Part shown: one piece after another, positions 1 through 6,584 of the stretch | How positions within the stretch are numbered: the stretch's first letter is position 1 | Layout of the letters: each line of letters starts with the position of its first letter | DNA from: Alphaproteobacteria bacterium | GTDB taxonomy: Bacteria > Pseudomonadota > Alphaproteobacteria > Rhizobiales > Rhizobiaceae | Direction of reading: 5' to 3' | Assembly: GCA_030428345.1 (NCBI GenBank) | Contig: JAUIBM010000061.1 | Coordinates: forward strand, 1 to 10,011 | Length of the DNA: 10,011 nt | Notes under the pieces: generated by a model | Told to the model about the DNA's origin: nothing | Database searches by the model: none | Seen by the model: the letters and a program-made list of their open reading frames with translations, nothing else | Translations under genes and position numbers: made by a program

Positions 1-75
1 GGGGGTCGGGTCCGGCACTTCCTTGTAGACAAGCGTCTCGGGGCCCCCAGGGGTTTCGCTCAAAATTGCCTTCAC
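1..75 (-). CDS. NAD(P)H:quinone oxidoreductase, zinc-type MDR family (N-terminal 25 codons, cut by window edge)
   Basis: Only the first 25 residues lie in the window, on the minus strand, starting at a GTG (75-73). The peptide begins MKAILSETPGGPETLVYKEV and continues PDPTP. This is the usual opening of the quinone oxidoreductase branch of the medium-chain dehydrogenase/reductase family: an MKA(I/V) first strand, a G-P-E-L-like turn, then EVPDP-P before the GroES-like fold. Members transfer hydride from NADPH to quinones or enones. A strong ribosome site, AAGGGAG (90-84), sits 8 nt before the GTG and decides the start; the nearby ATG at 80-78 meets a stop after one more codon. The gene is divergent from the acyl-CoA synthetase, so the two may share a control region and a role in fatty or aromatic acid metabolism (inference). 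The rest of the protein is outside the window, so the catalytic domain cannot be checked. Confidence 0.72.
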   Translation of the reverse strand, partial: MKAILSETPGGPETLVYKEVPDPTP

Positions 76-304
76 TGCATCTTCTCCCTTGCGCCAAGCG
101 CTGTGTTGCGGGCGGCTGTGCGCCCCGCGCCTCCATCATCTGTCGCACAGTGCCCGCCGCCGCTGGCGGCCGTCAATGTCGCAGCCGGTGTTACATCTCA
201 TTTCCGATGTGCGCGCCTGCGCAAGAAGGGTGCGGCGTTTTCGGGGTCTTTTCGCGCCGTGCACCAGTCGCTAGTGTCGCGCAAATCGCGGCGGAGGGTG
301 GATC
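76..304. promoter_or_regulatory. Divergent intergenic region between the quinone oxidoreductase and acyl-CoA synthetase genes
   Basis: The 229 bp between the two divergent starts should hold promoters for both. Reading leftward, TTGACG (176-171) resembles a -35 box, but no good -10 follows at 16-18 bp. A weak inverted repeat, ACATC (193-197) with GATGT (206-210), could be an operator half-site pair. The synthetase ribosome site GGAGGG is at 293-298. The short open frames here are high-GC chance frames with no recognisable protein features. Confidence 0.45.
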
Positions 305-1951
305 ATGCTGTTGCCAAAAGGCGAAACGCTGGAAGAGGTTGCCGCGAAATTCGTCTGGGATGTCCCGCCCGACTACAACATCGCGCGCTGGACCTGCGAC
401 GCCTGGGCCGAGGTCGAGCCGGAGCGCGTGGCGCTCAGGCAATGGCGCGACGGGCAGGGTACGCTCGACACCAGCTATGGCGAACTCTCCGAACTCTCGA
501 ACCGCCTGGCCAATGTTCTTGCTGGGCTGGGCCTAGGCGCGGGAGAACGCATCGGGATCATTTTGCCGCAAAGCGTGGAGACGGTCGTCTCGCATCTGGC
601 AGTCTACAAATCCGCGATGATCGCGGTGCCGCTGGCGCGGCTCTTCGCGGCGGAGGCGATCGAGTATCGGCTGGCCGCGGCGGGGGTTTGCACCGTCATC
701 ACCAATGGCGACGGGCTGGCGAAGATCCTGGCGATTCGCGACCGACTGCCCGCGTTGAAGCACATCATTGTCACCGATGCGGCCGCCTCGGCGGACGCAA
801 TCGGCTGGCGCGAGGCGATTGACGGCGCCTCGCCGCATTGGACGGCCCCCGCGACAGGGCCGGATACGCCGGCCCTGATCATTTTCACGTCCGGCACCAC
901 CGGTCCTCCGAAGGGGGCATTGCACGGGCACAGGGTGGTGCCCGGCCATCTGCCGGGGGTCCAGTATTACAACGAGGGTATGCCCCAGCCGGGTGACCTT
1001 GCCTGGACGCCTGCCGATTGGGCCTGGGCGGGCGGCCTCCTCAACATGCTGCTTCCCTGCCTGCAATTGGGGGTGGCCGTGGTGCATGGCGGATTGGAGC
1101 GTTTCGAGCCGGAGACGGCCTTCCGGCTGATGGCGGAGACGGGCGTCGCCAATGCGTTCATTCCGCCGACGGCCCTGCGATTGATGAAGTCGGTCGAGCG
1201 CCCGGCGGAACGCCATGATCTGAAGCTGCGCAGCATCGGTTCGGCCGGCGAGAGCCTGGGCAGCGATGCCTATGAGTGGGCGAAGAACACGCTCGGGGTC
1301 ACGATCAACGACTTCTACGGCCCGAACGAGTGCAATCTGGTGCTGTCCTCCTGCGCGGCGCTGGGCGTGAGCCGGGCGGGCGCCATCGGCAAGCCGGCAC
1401 CGGGCCATACCGTCGCCGCGCTGCGGCCGGACGGTTCGATCTGCGATCCCGGCGAGCGGGGCGAGATTGCGATACGCAGCCCCGATCCGGTGATGTTCCT
1501 GGGCTATTGGCAGGAGGAGGAGGCTACCCGGCGAAAGTTCTCAGGCGACTGGCTGCTGACCGGGGACCAGTGCGTGGTAGACGAAGACGGCTATTTCCAT
1601 TTCGTCGGTCGTGACGACGACATCATTAATTCGGCCGGTTACCGGGTCGGACCCGGCGAGATCGAGGATTGCCTCGCCTCGCACCCGGCGGTCCTGCTGT
1701 CCGCCGCGGTTGGAAAGCCCGATCCGCTGCGCACCGAGATCGTCAAGGCCTATGTCGTGCTGGCGAAGGGGTTTGCGCCCGATGAGGCGCTGGCCGAGGA
1801 TATCAAGAAGCATGTCAAGGCCCGGCTTGCGGCCAATATCTATCCGCGCGAGATCGAATTCGTCGAGGAAATCCCCCTGACGACAACCGGCAAGGTCATC
1901 CGCCGCGTTTTCCGCCAGAAGGCGAAGGACGAGGCCGAAGGGCGGCTCTGA
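305..1951 (+). CDS. AMP-forming acyl-CoA synthetase (medium-chain/ACSM-like)
   Basis: The 548-residue product is full length for the ANL superfamily and is predicted to be cytosolic. It activates a carboxylic acid to acyl-AMP and then to acyl-CoA. Visible motifs are: the P-loop TSGTTGPPKG (195-204); YGPNE (338-342), where most relatives have YGxTE; TGD (D421); the hinge block GRDDDIINSAGYRVGPGEIE (435-454); and the C-terminal catalytic lysine K530 in TTTGKVIRR. The PPKGALHGHR context and overall size resemble medium-chain or ACSM-like synthetases more than long-chain FadD, but substrate cannot be read from sequence. The ATG at 305 has GGAGGG (293-298) at a 6-nt spacing. The gene is divergent from a quinone oxidoreductase, and its last 56 bp overlap the convergent acetyltransferase gene. 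An aryl-CoA or short-chain ligase is possible; the enzyme class is secure. Confidence 0.93.
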   Translation: MLLPKGETLEEVAAKFVWDVPPDYNIARWTCDAWAEVEPERVALRQWRDGQGTLDTSYGELSELSNRLANVLAGLGLGAGERIGIILPQSVETVVSHLAVYKSAMIAVPLARLFAAEAIEYRLAAAGVCTVITNGDGLAKILAIRDRLPALKHIIVTDAAASADAIGWREAIDGASPHWTAPATGPDTPALIIFTSGTTGPPKGALHGHRVVPGHLPGVQYYNEGMPQPGDLAWTPADWAWAGGLLNMLLPCLQLGVAVVHGGLERFEPETAFRLMAETGVANAFIPPTALRLMKSVERPAERHDLKLRSIGSAGESLGSDAYEWAKNTLGVTINDFYGPNECNLVLSSCAALGVSRAGAIGKPAPGHTVAALRPDGSICDPGERGEIAIRSPDPVMFLGYWQEEEATRRKFSGDWLLTGDQCVVDEDGYFHFVGRDDDIINSAGYRVGPGEIEDCLASHPAVLLSAAVGKPDPLRTEIVKAYVVLAKGFAPDEALAEDIKKHVKARLAANIYPREIEFVEEIPLTTTGKVIRRVFRQKAKDEAEGRL

Positions 1952-3137
1952 CGCCGCCGCTGAGGAGGCGGCGGGCCAGCATCTTGGTGTTGGACAGGCG
2001 TTGCGCCGCGGCGGTGACGCGCTCGGCCTGGGGCCTGGTATGCGCGATCGCCAGCGTGGTCAGTCGGATGGTGTCGGGCCACAGCCTTTCCATCCAGGAA
2101 TTGGGCCGGGCGAGGGAATCGGCGAATTCGAACTGCACATCCGAAATCATGCCGGCGCTGGCGTGCAGCATCAATTGCCCGCCGGGAGAAAACGAGCGGA
2201 AGGATTCGTCGAAAGCAGTCTTCCACGGATAATGGCGATTGCCCGATCTGAGGACGATCAGGGAAGCGATCGGCCGGTTGTCGAAGCGCAAGGTGTGGAT
2301 CGCGGCGCGGTCCTGCTCGGCAAGTGCGCCGATGGCCTGTCGGGCGAAGGCGGCGGTCTTGCGGATCGTGTGGATGGAGGTGCCCTTGCGCCCCTTCCAG
2401 CCGCGCATCTCCAGCAGCAGGAACTCCTCGAAACGCAGCAGCACGTCCATGAAGCGCGTCGCCGTTTCGAAACGCACTTCGCCCGTCTCGGAGAGCTTGC
2501 GCAATTGGCGGGCAAATTCGCGGCGCGCCTTCCTGGTGGGCGGCAGGGCGTTCGAGGCCTGCGGCGTCAGGCCGGCGCGGACGAAGCCGGTCGTCTCCGC
2601 CAGTTCGAAGCCATGCAGGCGCAGGGAGTCGGCCAGCATGCGCGCGGTCGGCTCGTCGCGCGGAAATTCCTCGAACACCAATGGAAGCGGCAAGGCCAGC
2701 TTCCCCAACAATCCGGCGAAACGGTCAATGCTCTCCTCGGCGTCTTCCAGATCGACCAGGGGAAGCGAAAGCGGGGCGAAGGGGTGGCTGAAGGCGCGCA
2801 GCACCGGCGTCGCGGGCAAGCCGATGCTGTCTTCGTGAAGCGGAAAGGCCAGCTTGGCGGTGGTGGTCTCGCCCAATTGCTCCCACAGCACCATCAGCCG
2901 CTTCGGCCCGCCGGGAAAGCGGCCGGCGGCAGCGGCGAGGAATTCGGGTTCGAAAAAGGGGTTAACCCCGCCCGAGCGGGCCGCGAGGCCGCCGATGGCC
3001 GCCTCCAGTTCCGCGTCCAGCCTGTCGCGAAGCTCAAGTCGCCAGAGGCTCGATCCAATGGTTTCCTGGCTGGCGGCGATCCGAACATTCAGGCCGCGAC
3101 GCGGATGGCTTCGCAGGATCTCGCCCAGTCCGGTCAA
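1896..3137 (-). CDS. GNAT-fold acetyltransferase, FemAB/BioF2-like (cellulose/EPS biosynthesis type)
   Basis: The product has 413 residues. Its C-terminal half matches the BioF2-like acetyltransferase domain (PF13480 type): a basic helix KARREFARQLRKL (203-215); a long helix ending in LLEMRGWKGRKGTS (241-254); the strand pair HTLRFDNRPIASLIVL (281-296); and YPWKTAFDESFRSFSPG (303-319), the hallmark block before the acyl-CoA-binding helix. Such proteins are often found in exopolysaccharide or lipid-modification loci and are thought to transfer acyl or aminoacyl groups; the substrate here is unknown. The N-terminal half is less conserved but compatible with a first GNAT-like lobe. The start is a TTG (3137-3135) overlapping the flippase stop as TTGA, with GGAG (3148-3145) at 7 nt, so translation is probably coupled. 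The Pro/Arg/Gly-rich tail runs 56 bp into the antisense of the acyl-CoA synthetase gene. Confidence 0.82.
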   Translation of the reverse strand: MTGLGEILRSHPRRGLNVRIAASQETIGSSLWRLELRDRLDAELEAAIGGLAARSGGVNPFFEPEFLAAAAGRFPGGPKRLMVLWEQLGETTTAKLAFPLHEDSIGLPATPVLRAFSHPFAPLSLPLVDLEDAEESIDRFAGLLGKLALPLPLVFEEFPRDEPTARMLADSLRLHGFELAETTGFVRAGLTPQASNALPPTRKARREFARQLRKLSETGEVRFETATRFMDVLLRFEEFLLLEMRGWKGRKGTSIHTIRKTAAFARQAIGALAEQDRAAIHTLRFDNRPIASLIVLRSGNRHYPWKTAFDESFRSFSPGGQLMLHASAGMISDVQFEFADSLARPNSWMERLWPDTIRLTTLAIAHTRPQAERVTAAAQRLSNTKMLARRLLSGGVRAALRPRPSPSGGKRGG

Positions 3138-4567
3138 CGTGTTGCTCCGCGCGGCGTGATATGTGTGCGGGCTGGCAGGATGAAGATATGCAGTCCCAAC
3201 CTGCGCTTGGCGGCCGCATAGAGGGCGGCCGCCTCGAACGCCAACGCCGCGCTGGTGGCGATCGCAGCTCCCTCCAGGCCGAGGCGCGGGATCAGCGTCA
3301 TGTTGAGGCAGACATTGACCGAAAGGCTCGCGGCATAGACGAGTGCGCAGGTGCGCTGTTCACCCGACATGGTGAGCACGCTTTCGGCAGCGCCGACGCT
3401 GGAACGCACGACGACGCCGGCCGCGAGAATCCAGAGCAGTTCCGCGCCGTTGACGAAGCTGGGACCGAAGAGGACGAGGAAATATTTGCCGAGCAGGCCC
3501 ATGATCACGGCCAGGGCGAGCGAGGGCCAGAACGTCCAGTGGATGGTCTCCTGGATGAACTGCTCATAGCGCTCTCGGTTGCCGGATTTGAAATAGGTCG
3601 CAAAGCGGTGCGCTGAGCCCGCCTTGACCGCGAAATAGACGAAATGAACCAGCGCCAGCGTCTTGGCCGCGGCGAAGTAGACGCCCACCTGATCGGGCGG
3701 CAGGTAGTAGCCGACGAACAGGATATCGGTGTTCGTCAGCAGGTTGTAGAAGCCCTCGACAAGGAAGATCGGGATCGTGATCGCCAGCCATTGGCGCGGG
3801 AAATAGCTGCGCGGTCCCTTGGGCACCGTCCCGGCCAGCCTGCGGGACAGCACGGCGAACTGGATGAGTGAGGCGACCCATGTGGCGGCGACGGCAGACA
3901 GCACGGCGGTGGGGGCGTCAGCGGCGAAGCCGGCCCAGGTTGCGATCGCCATTGCTGCAAGGATCAGCAGCGGCCGCAGTATGAACGTGGGAGCGAGCGC
4001 GGCGCCGGGCCAGTTATGGGCGCGCGCGATACCGTCCTGCACCTCCTGCAACGCCAGCATGGGCAGGCAGATCGTGATCAGATAGATCGGCATTACATAG
4101 TAGTTCGATATCTGGTCCGAGATGAAATACACGACAACGACGCCCACCAGCGCCATGACGGTGGCGCCGGCGAAGGCCCAGGCAAGGGCGGCGCGCAGCA
4201 CGCCGCGCAGGCCGTCTTCCTCGCCCATCGCGCGGTATTCGGAAATGAAGCGAATGACCCCGGTCTGAAACCCGAGGCAGGCGATACCGCCCAGAATGAC
4301 GACGGCGACCCAGACCGCCACGAAAATCCCATACTGAAAATCACCCATCCACCGGGCCATCGCGACCTGGGACAGATAGGCTATGGCGGCGCTCAGCACG
4401 CGGATGGCGAAGGCGAACACGACGGTGCGCTGGGAGACGGCGCTGTCGTCGCGGCCTTCGATCATCGCGTCGACCCTGTCGACGATCGCCAGCAAGCGTG
4501 CGGCAAGGCCCGCAGGCAGCAGGCGAACTGCCGCCGGCTCTACAAGGGAAATGATTTTCAGACGCAA
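3134..4567 (-). CDS. Polysaccharide/oligosaccharide flippase (Wzx/MATE-like, MOP superfamily)
   Basis: This is an integral inner-membrane protein with about 12 or more hydrophobic segments, expected to flip lipid-linked glycans for surface polysaccharide or lipopolysaccharide. The 477-residue length fits Wzx-like transporters. The first long segment is near residues 47-70, followed by the family-like block SQVAMARWMGDFQYGIF. A central signature TNTDILFVGYYLPPDQVGVY (279-298) is typical of rhizobial lipopolysaccharide biosynthesis flippases. The C-terminal block LIPRLGLEGAAIATSAAL is also typical of the family. I place the start at a TTG (4567-4565) because GGAGAA (4580-4575) lies 7 nt upstream. 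A GTG at 4603 would add 12 residues but has no ribosome site; an ATG at 4465 (AGGG upstream) is a shorter alternative. The gene follows the DUF924 gene and overlaps the acetyltransferase gene by 4 nt. Glycan substrate unknown. Confidence 0.88.
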   Translation of the reverse strand: MRLKIISLVEPAAVRLLPAGLAARLLAIVDRVDAMIEGRDDSAVSQRTVVFAFAIRVLSAAIAYLSQVAMARWMGDFQYGIFVAVWVAVVILGGIACLGFQTGVIRFISEYRAMGEEDGLRGVLRAALAWAFAGATVMALVGVVVVYFISDQISNYYVMPIYLITICLPMLALQEVQDGIARAHNWPGAALAPTFILRPLLILAAMAIATWAGFAADAPTAVLSAVAATWVASLIQFAVLSRRLAGTVPKGPRSYFPRQWLAITIPIFLVEGFYNLLTNTDILFVGYYLPPDQVGVYFAAAKTLALVHFVYFAVKAGSAHRFATYFKSGNRERYEQFIQETIHWTFWPSLALAVIMGLLGKYFLVLFGPSFVNGAELLWILAAGVVVRSSVGAAESVLTMSGEQRTCALVYAASLSVNVCLNMTLIPRLGLEGAAIATSAALAFEAAALYAAAKRRLGLHIFILPARTHITPRGATR

Positions 4568-4656
4568 ATGTCGGTTCTCCAGCGCATGCGCGCAAGCTTG
4601 CACAAAGCGCTTAAGAAACAGTTTGGCGTGAGACGAGAAAAGCCGGCCGGACTTGC

Positions 4657-5199
4657 CTATCCGCCGAAGCCACCCTCGTCGAGAAACGCCTGTTCGGCCG
4701 GTGTCGTGTGGCGATCGAGCGCCGGGTTTCGATGCGGGAAACGGCCGAACCGGGCGATGATGTCGCGGTGCAGGATGGCGAATTTGAGCGATTCCGCGCC
4801 CGAGTTCGCATGCATCAGCGCAACGCAGGTCTGCTGGTCGTCAAGGCTCTCCGAATGCATGAAGGGCATGTAGAAGAACGAAGCCAGATCGGCGTCCACC
4901 TGTTTGTCAAATCCCCTTGCCAGCGCCTCCCTGGCGATTTCGACCGCCCTTGCGTCGCCGGCAAAGGCGCGTGCGTCGCCGCGGTGGATGTTGCGGGAGA
5001 ATTGATCGAGCACGAGAATCAACGCCAGACAGGATATCGGGTCGGAGCGCCACTCGTCGAATTCGCCGGAGACCGCACGCGCCACGAGTTCGCCGAAGCG
5101 TCTGCTTATCTCGGCATCCACCGCGTCATTCTTGGCGAACCAGCCGTCGCTGCCCAGATTGCGCCAGAAATCGATTACTTCCTTCGCCTTTTGGTCCAA
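4657..5199 (-). CDS. DUF924 family protein
   Basis: The 180-residue product is normal length for DUF924, an all-helical, TPR-like family without an established biochemical role. Hallmarks seen in order are: an N-terminal VIDFWRNLGSDGWFAKNDAVD; LVLDQFSRNIHRGDARAFAGD; FFYMPFMHSESLDDQ; and, near the C-terminus, RFGRFPHRNPALDRHTTPAEQ. No signal peptide or membrane segment is visible, so it is probably cytosolic. The start is set by a near-perfect Shine-Dalgarno AAGGAGG (5213-5207) at 7 nt from a TTG (5199-5197). The open frame extends a further 91 codons upstream, but that part is the antisense of tusA and lacks family similarity. It is probably the first gene of a unit continuing into the flippase and acetyltransferase (gap of roughly 50-90 bp, depending on the flippase start). 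It is divergent from tusA. Confidence 0.9.
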   Translation of the reverse strand: MDQKAKEVIDFWRNLGSDGWFAKNDAVDAEISRRFGELVARAVSGEFDEWRSDPISCLALILVLDQFSRNIHRGDARAFAGDARAVEIAREALARGFDKQVDADLASFFYMPFMHSESLDDQQTCVALMHANSGAESLKFAILHRDIIARFGRFPHRNPALDRHTTPAEQAFLDEGGFGG

Positions 5200-5286
5200 G
5201 ATACGTCCTCCTTCGCGTTGATTTCCGGCAGGGCGGCGCTGCCGCTTGCTCAGCAATTCTTTTTCGCACAAACGGGAGCAATGACA
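5200..5286. promoter_or_regulatory. Divergent control region between DUF924 and tusA, with GC hairpin
   Basis: These 87 bp separate two divergent starts and must hold the leftward promoter unless transcription enters from elsewhere. A hairpin CGGCAG (5226-5231) / CTGCCG (5239-5244) with a 7-nt loop lies in the middle. The DUF924 ribosome site (5213-5207) and the tusA site GGGAG (5274-5278) flank it. I see no convincing -35/-10 pair on either strand. Confidence 0.4.
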
Positions 5287-5514
5287 ATGTCCCGCAACAT
5301 CCTTGACCTGAGGGGGCTGAACTGCCCCATGCCCGTGCTGAAGACCCGCAAGGCGATCCGGGCGAAATTGCTGGTGGAGACGACCGATCCGCTCAGCGTG
5401 ATCGATCTTCCGAACTATTGCCGCGAGGACGGGCACGCCTTGCTCGACTACAGCGAGGAAAACGGCGTGCATGCCTTTCTCATCGAGCGCGGCGACAGGC
5501 CGCTCGAGGGTTAG
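5287..5514 (+). CDS. TusA-type sulfurtransferase/sulfur carrier protein
   Basis: This 75-residue protein belongs to the SirA/TusA/YedF family, which carries persulfide sulfur on a conserved cysteine for tRNA thiolation, molybdenum cofactor or general sulfur relay in the cytosol. The signature is LDLRGLNCPMPVLKTRKAI, with the active Cys13 in a CPxP motif. A second cysteine (Cys45) occurs in DLPNYCREDGH, a context common in alphaproteobacterial members. The length is the usual 70-80 residues. ATG codons exist at 5281 and 5287; the second is chosen because GGGAG (5274-5278) is 8 nt from it and only 2 nt from the first. The gene stands alone on the plus strand, divergent from DUF924, and its stop is 3 bp from the stop of the convergent CobW-family gene. 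The family is certain, but tusA orthology versus a paralogue such as YedF cannot be settled from sequence alone. Confidence 0.9.
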   Translation: MSRNILDLRGLNCPMPVLKTRKAIRAKLLVETTDPLSVIDLPNYCREDGHALLDYSEENGVHAFLIERGDRPLEG

Positions 5515-5517
5515 GCC

Positions 5518-6576
5518 CTAGGAGGAGAAGCCGCCGATCGCCAGCGGATTGTCGAGCATCGCCGCCCGATCGGGCGTGTCGATGCGCGGCAGGTTGGCAA
5601 AACCGGCAAACAGCCGCGCGACAAAATCAGGGTCCATGTCCCGGATGATGACGACGATGCGGGTGGAATGGTCGGCATCGGGCCATTCGCCGCGCTGCTC
5701 GGGTTCGTGGAACACGCCATGGATGCCGTGGACGATCAACGGTCCTTGCTCTCCCTCGATCGAGACCAGTCCCTTCAGCCGGAGCAGATGCGCCGAATGG
5801 GCGGAAGCGAGCAATTCGCAGAAGGCGTCTAGCGCGCGCCGCGGCATCGGTCTGTCGCTTCGCAGCACGACCGAGCGAATGTGTTCGCCATGCCTGCTGA
5901 CATCGTGTTGGTGGGAACCATGGTCGTGGTGGTGATGATCATCATGTTGCGCGGAAGGCAGCAGGGCGGCTGCGCGCAGGCGCAGCGGATCAAGAAGGGC
6001 GGGCGAAAGGTCGAGCGCGCCGCGTTCGAGGATCGGCGCCGCCGCATTCAGTGCGCGCAGCCGCGTTTCGATCGCATGCCGGCGGGCCGCCCGGTCCTCC
6101 TCTGGAGCCATGTCGAGCTTGGTGACGAGCAGCAGATCGGACAGCGCCACCTGGCGAACGGCTTCCATGTGCTCGTCCAGTTGGACAGGCGCGTTCAGCG
6201 CATCGACGAGCGTGACGAGGCTTGCCGCCTCGAAGCGAGGGCTTATCCGCGGGTCGGCGATGATCGCCTGAAGCACGGGAACCGGGTCGGCGAGCCCGGT
6301 CGTCTCCACGATCACCCGGTCGATGCCTTCATCCGGTAGAACGGCAAGGGTATCCGCCAGTTCGCCCCGGATCGTGCAGCACAGGCAGCCGTTGGAGAGC
6401 TCGATGACCGCGTCCTCGCGACCCCTTATGAAAAGATGGTCGAGGCCCGTCTCGCCGAACTCGTTGACGATCACCGCCGTCTTCGAAAATGTCTCGTCCT
6501 TCAACAGGTCGTTGAGAAAGGTCGTCTTTCCCGCGCCGAGAAAGCCGGTGAGGATATGGACCGGGATGCGGGTCAT
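5518..6576 (-). CDS. CobW/COG0523 family GTP-binding protein, putative metallochaperone
   Basis: The 352-residue product is a G3E-family P-loop GTPase, cytosolic, of the type that delivers zinc or another metal to client enzymes, or cobalt in cobalamin synthesis. Motifs are: Walker A GFLGAGKTT (11-19); the metal-binding CLCC (64-67); ETTGLADP (91-98); TKLD in place of NKxD (152-155); and a histidine-rich loop with ten His between 211 and 232. A CobW C-terminal domain follows to the end, including LLRLKGLVSIEG and the TRIVVIIRDMD strand. No cobalamin genes are nearby, so a zinc role (ZigA/YeiR-like) is more likely than CobW itself; this is inference. The ATG at 6576 lies 8 bp after the stop of the D,D-carboxypeptidase gene on the same strand, implying cotranscription. 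No Zur-like site or separate promoter is evident before it. Confidence 0.92.
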   Translation of the reverse strand: MTRIPVHILTGFLGAGKTTFLNDLLKDETFSKTAVIVNEFGETGLDHLFIRGREDAVIELSNGCLCCTIRGELADTLAVLPDEGIDRVIVETTGLADPVPVLQAIIADPRISPRFEAASLVTLVDALNAPVQLDEHMEAVRQVALSDLLLVTKLDMAPEEDRAARRHAIETRLRALNAAAPILERGALDLSPALLDPLRLRAAALLPSAQHDDHHHHDHGSHQHDVSRHGEHIRSVVLRSDRPMPRRALDAFCELLASAHSAHLLRLKGLVSIEGEQGPLIVHGIHGVFHEPEQRGEWPDADHSTRIVVIIRDMDPDFVARLFAGFANLPRIDTPDRAAMLDNPLAIGGFSS

Positions 6577-6584
6577 CGCCGGCT

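Noticed and set aside
66..536. Plus-strand open frames upstream of and overlapping the acyl-CoA synthetase start
   Set aside because: They have no ribosome site or recognisable domain, are rich in Arg/Ala/Ser/Pro, and run out of frame into the synthetase.
533..1408. A 291-codon minus-strand open frame inside the acyl-CoA synthetase gene
   Set aside because: It is a shadow of a strongly supported synthetase; its Arg-rich sequence shows no domain.
2001..3221. A 406-codon open frame on the plus strand antisense to the acetyltransferase gene
   Set aside because: It has no recognisable domain, is rich in Gly/Arg/Gln as expected for antisense of a GC-biased gene, and covers a well-supported minus-strand gene.
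4625..4656. Possible terminator after DUF924 (CCGGCCGG followed by TTTTC on the minus strand)
   Set aside because: The palindrome has no loop and so cannot form a normal hairpin, and the T-run is only four bases.
4016..4873. A 285-codon plus-strand open frame across the flippase and DUF924 genes
   Set aside because: It is the antisense of two recognisable genes and their junction, with a His/Asp/Gly-rich composition typical of shadow frames.
5200..5472. N-terminal extension of DUF924 by 91 residues
   Set aside because: The added part is antisense to tusA and dissimilar to DUF924, while AAGGAGG at 7 nt from TTG 5199 gives a family-length protein.
5503..5525. Hairpin across the tusA/CobW junction (AGGG-TTAGG-CCCT with a bulged CTC/GAG base)
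   Set aside because: It has only a four-pair stem plus a bulge and no T-run; too weak to call as a terminator.
5930..5950. Short repeated GTGATGATCATCATG-like tract
   Set aside because: It encodes the histidine/aspartate-rich loop of the CobW-family protein, so it is explained by coding, not by a DNA repeat.
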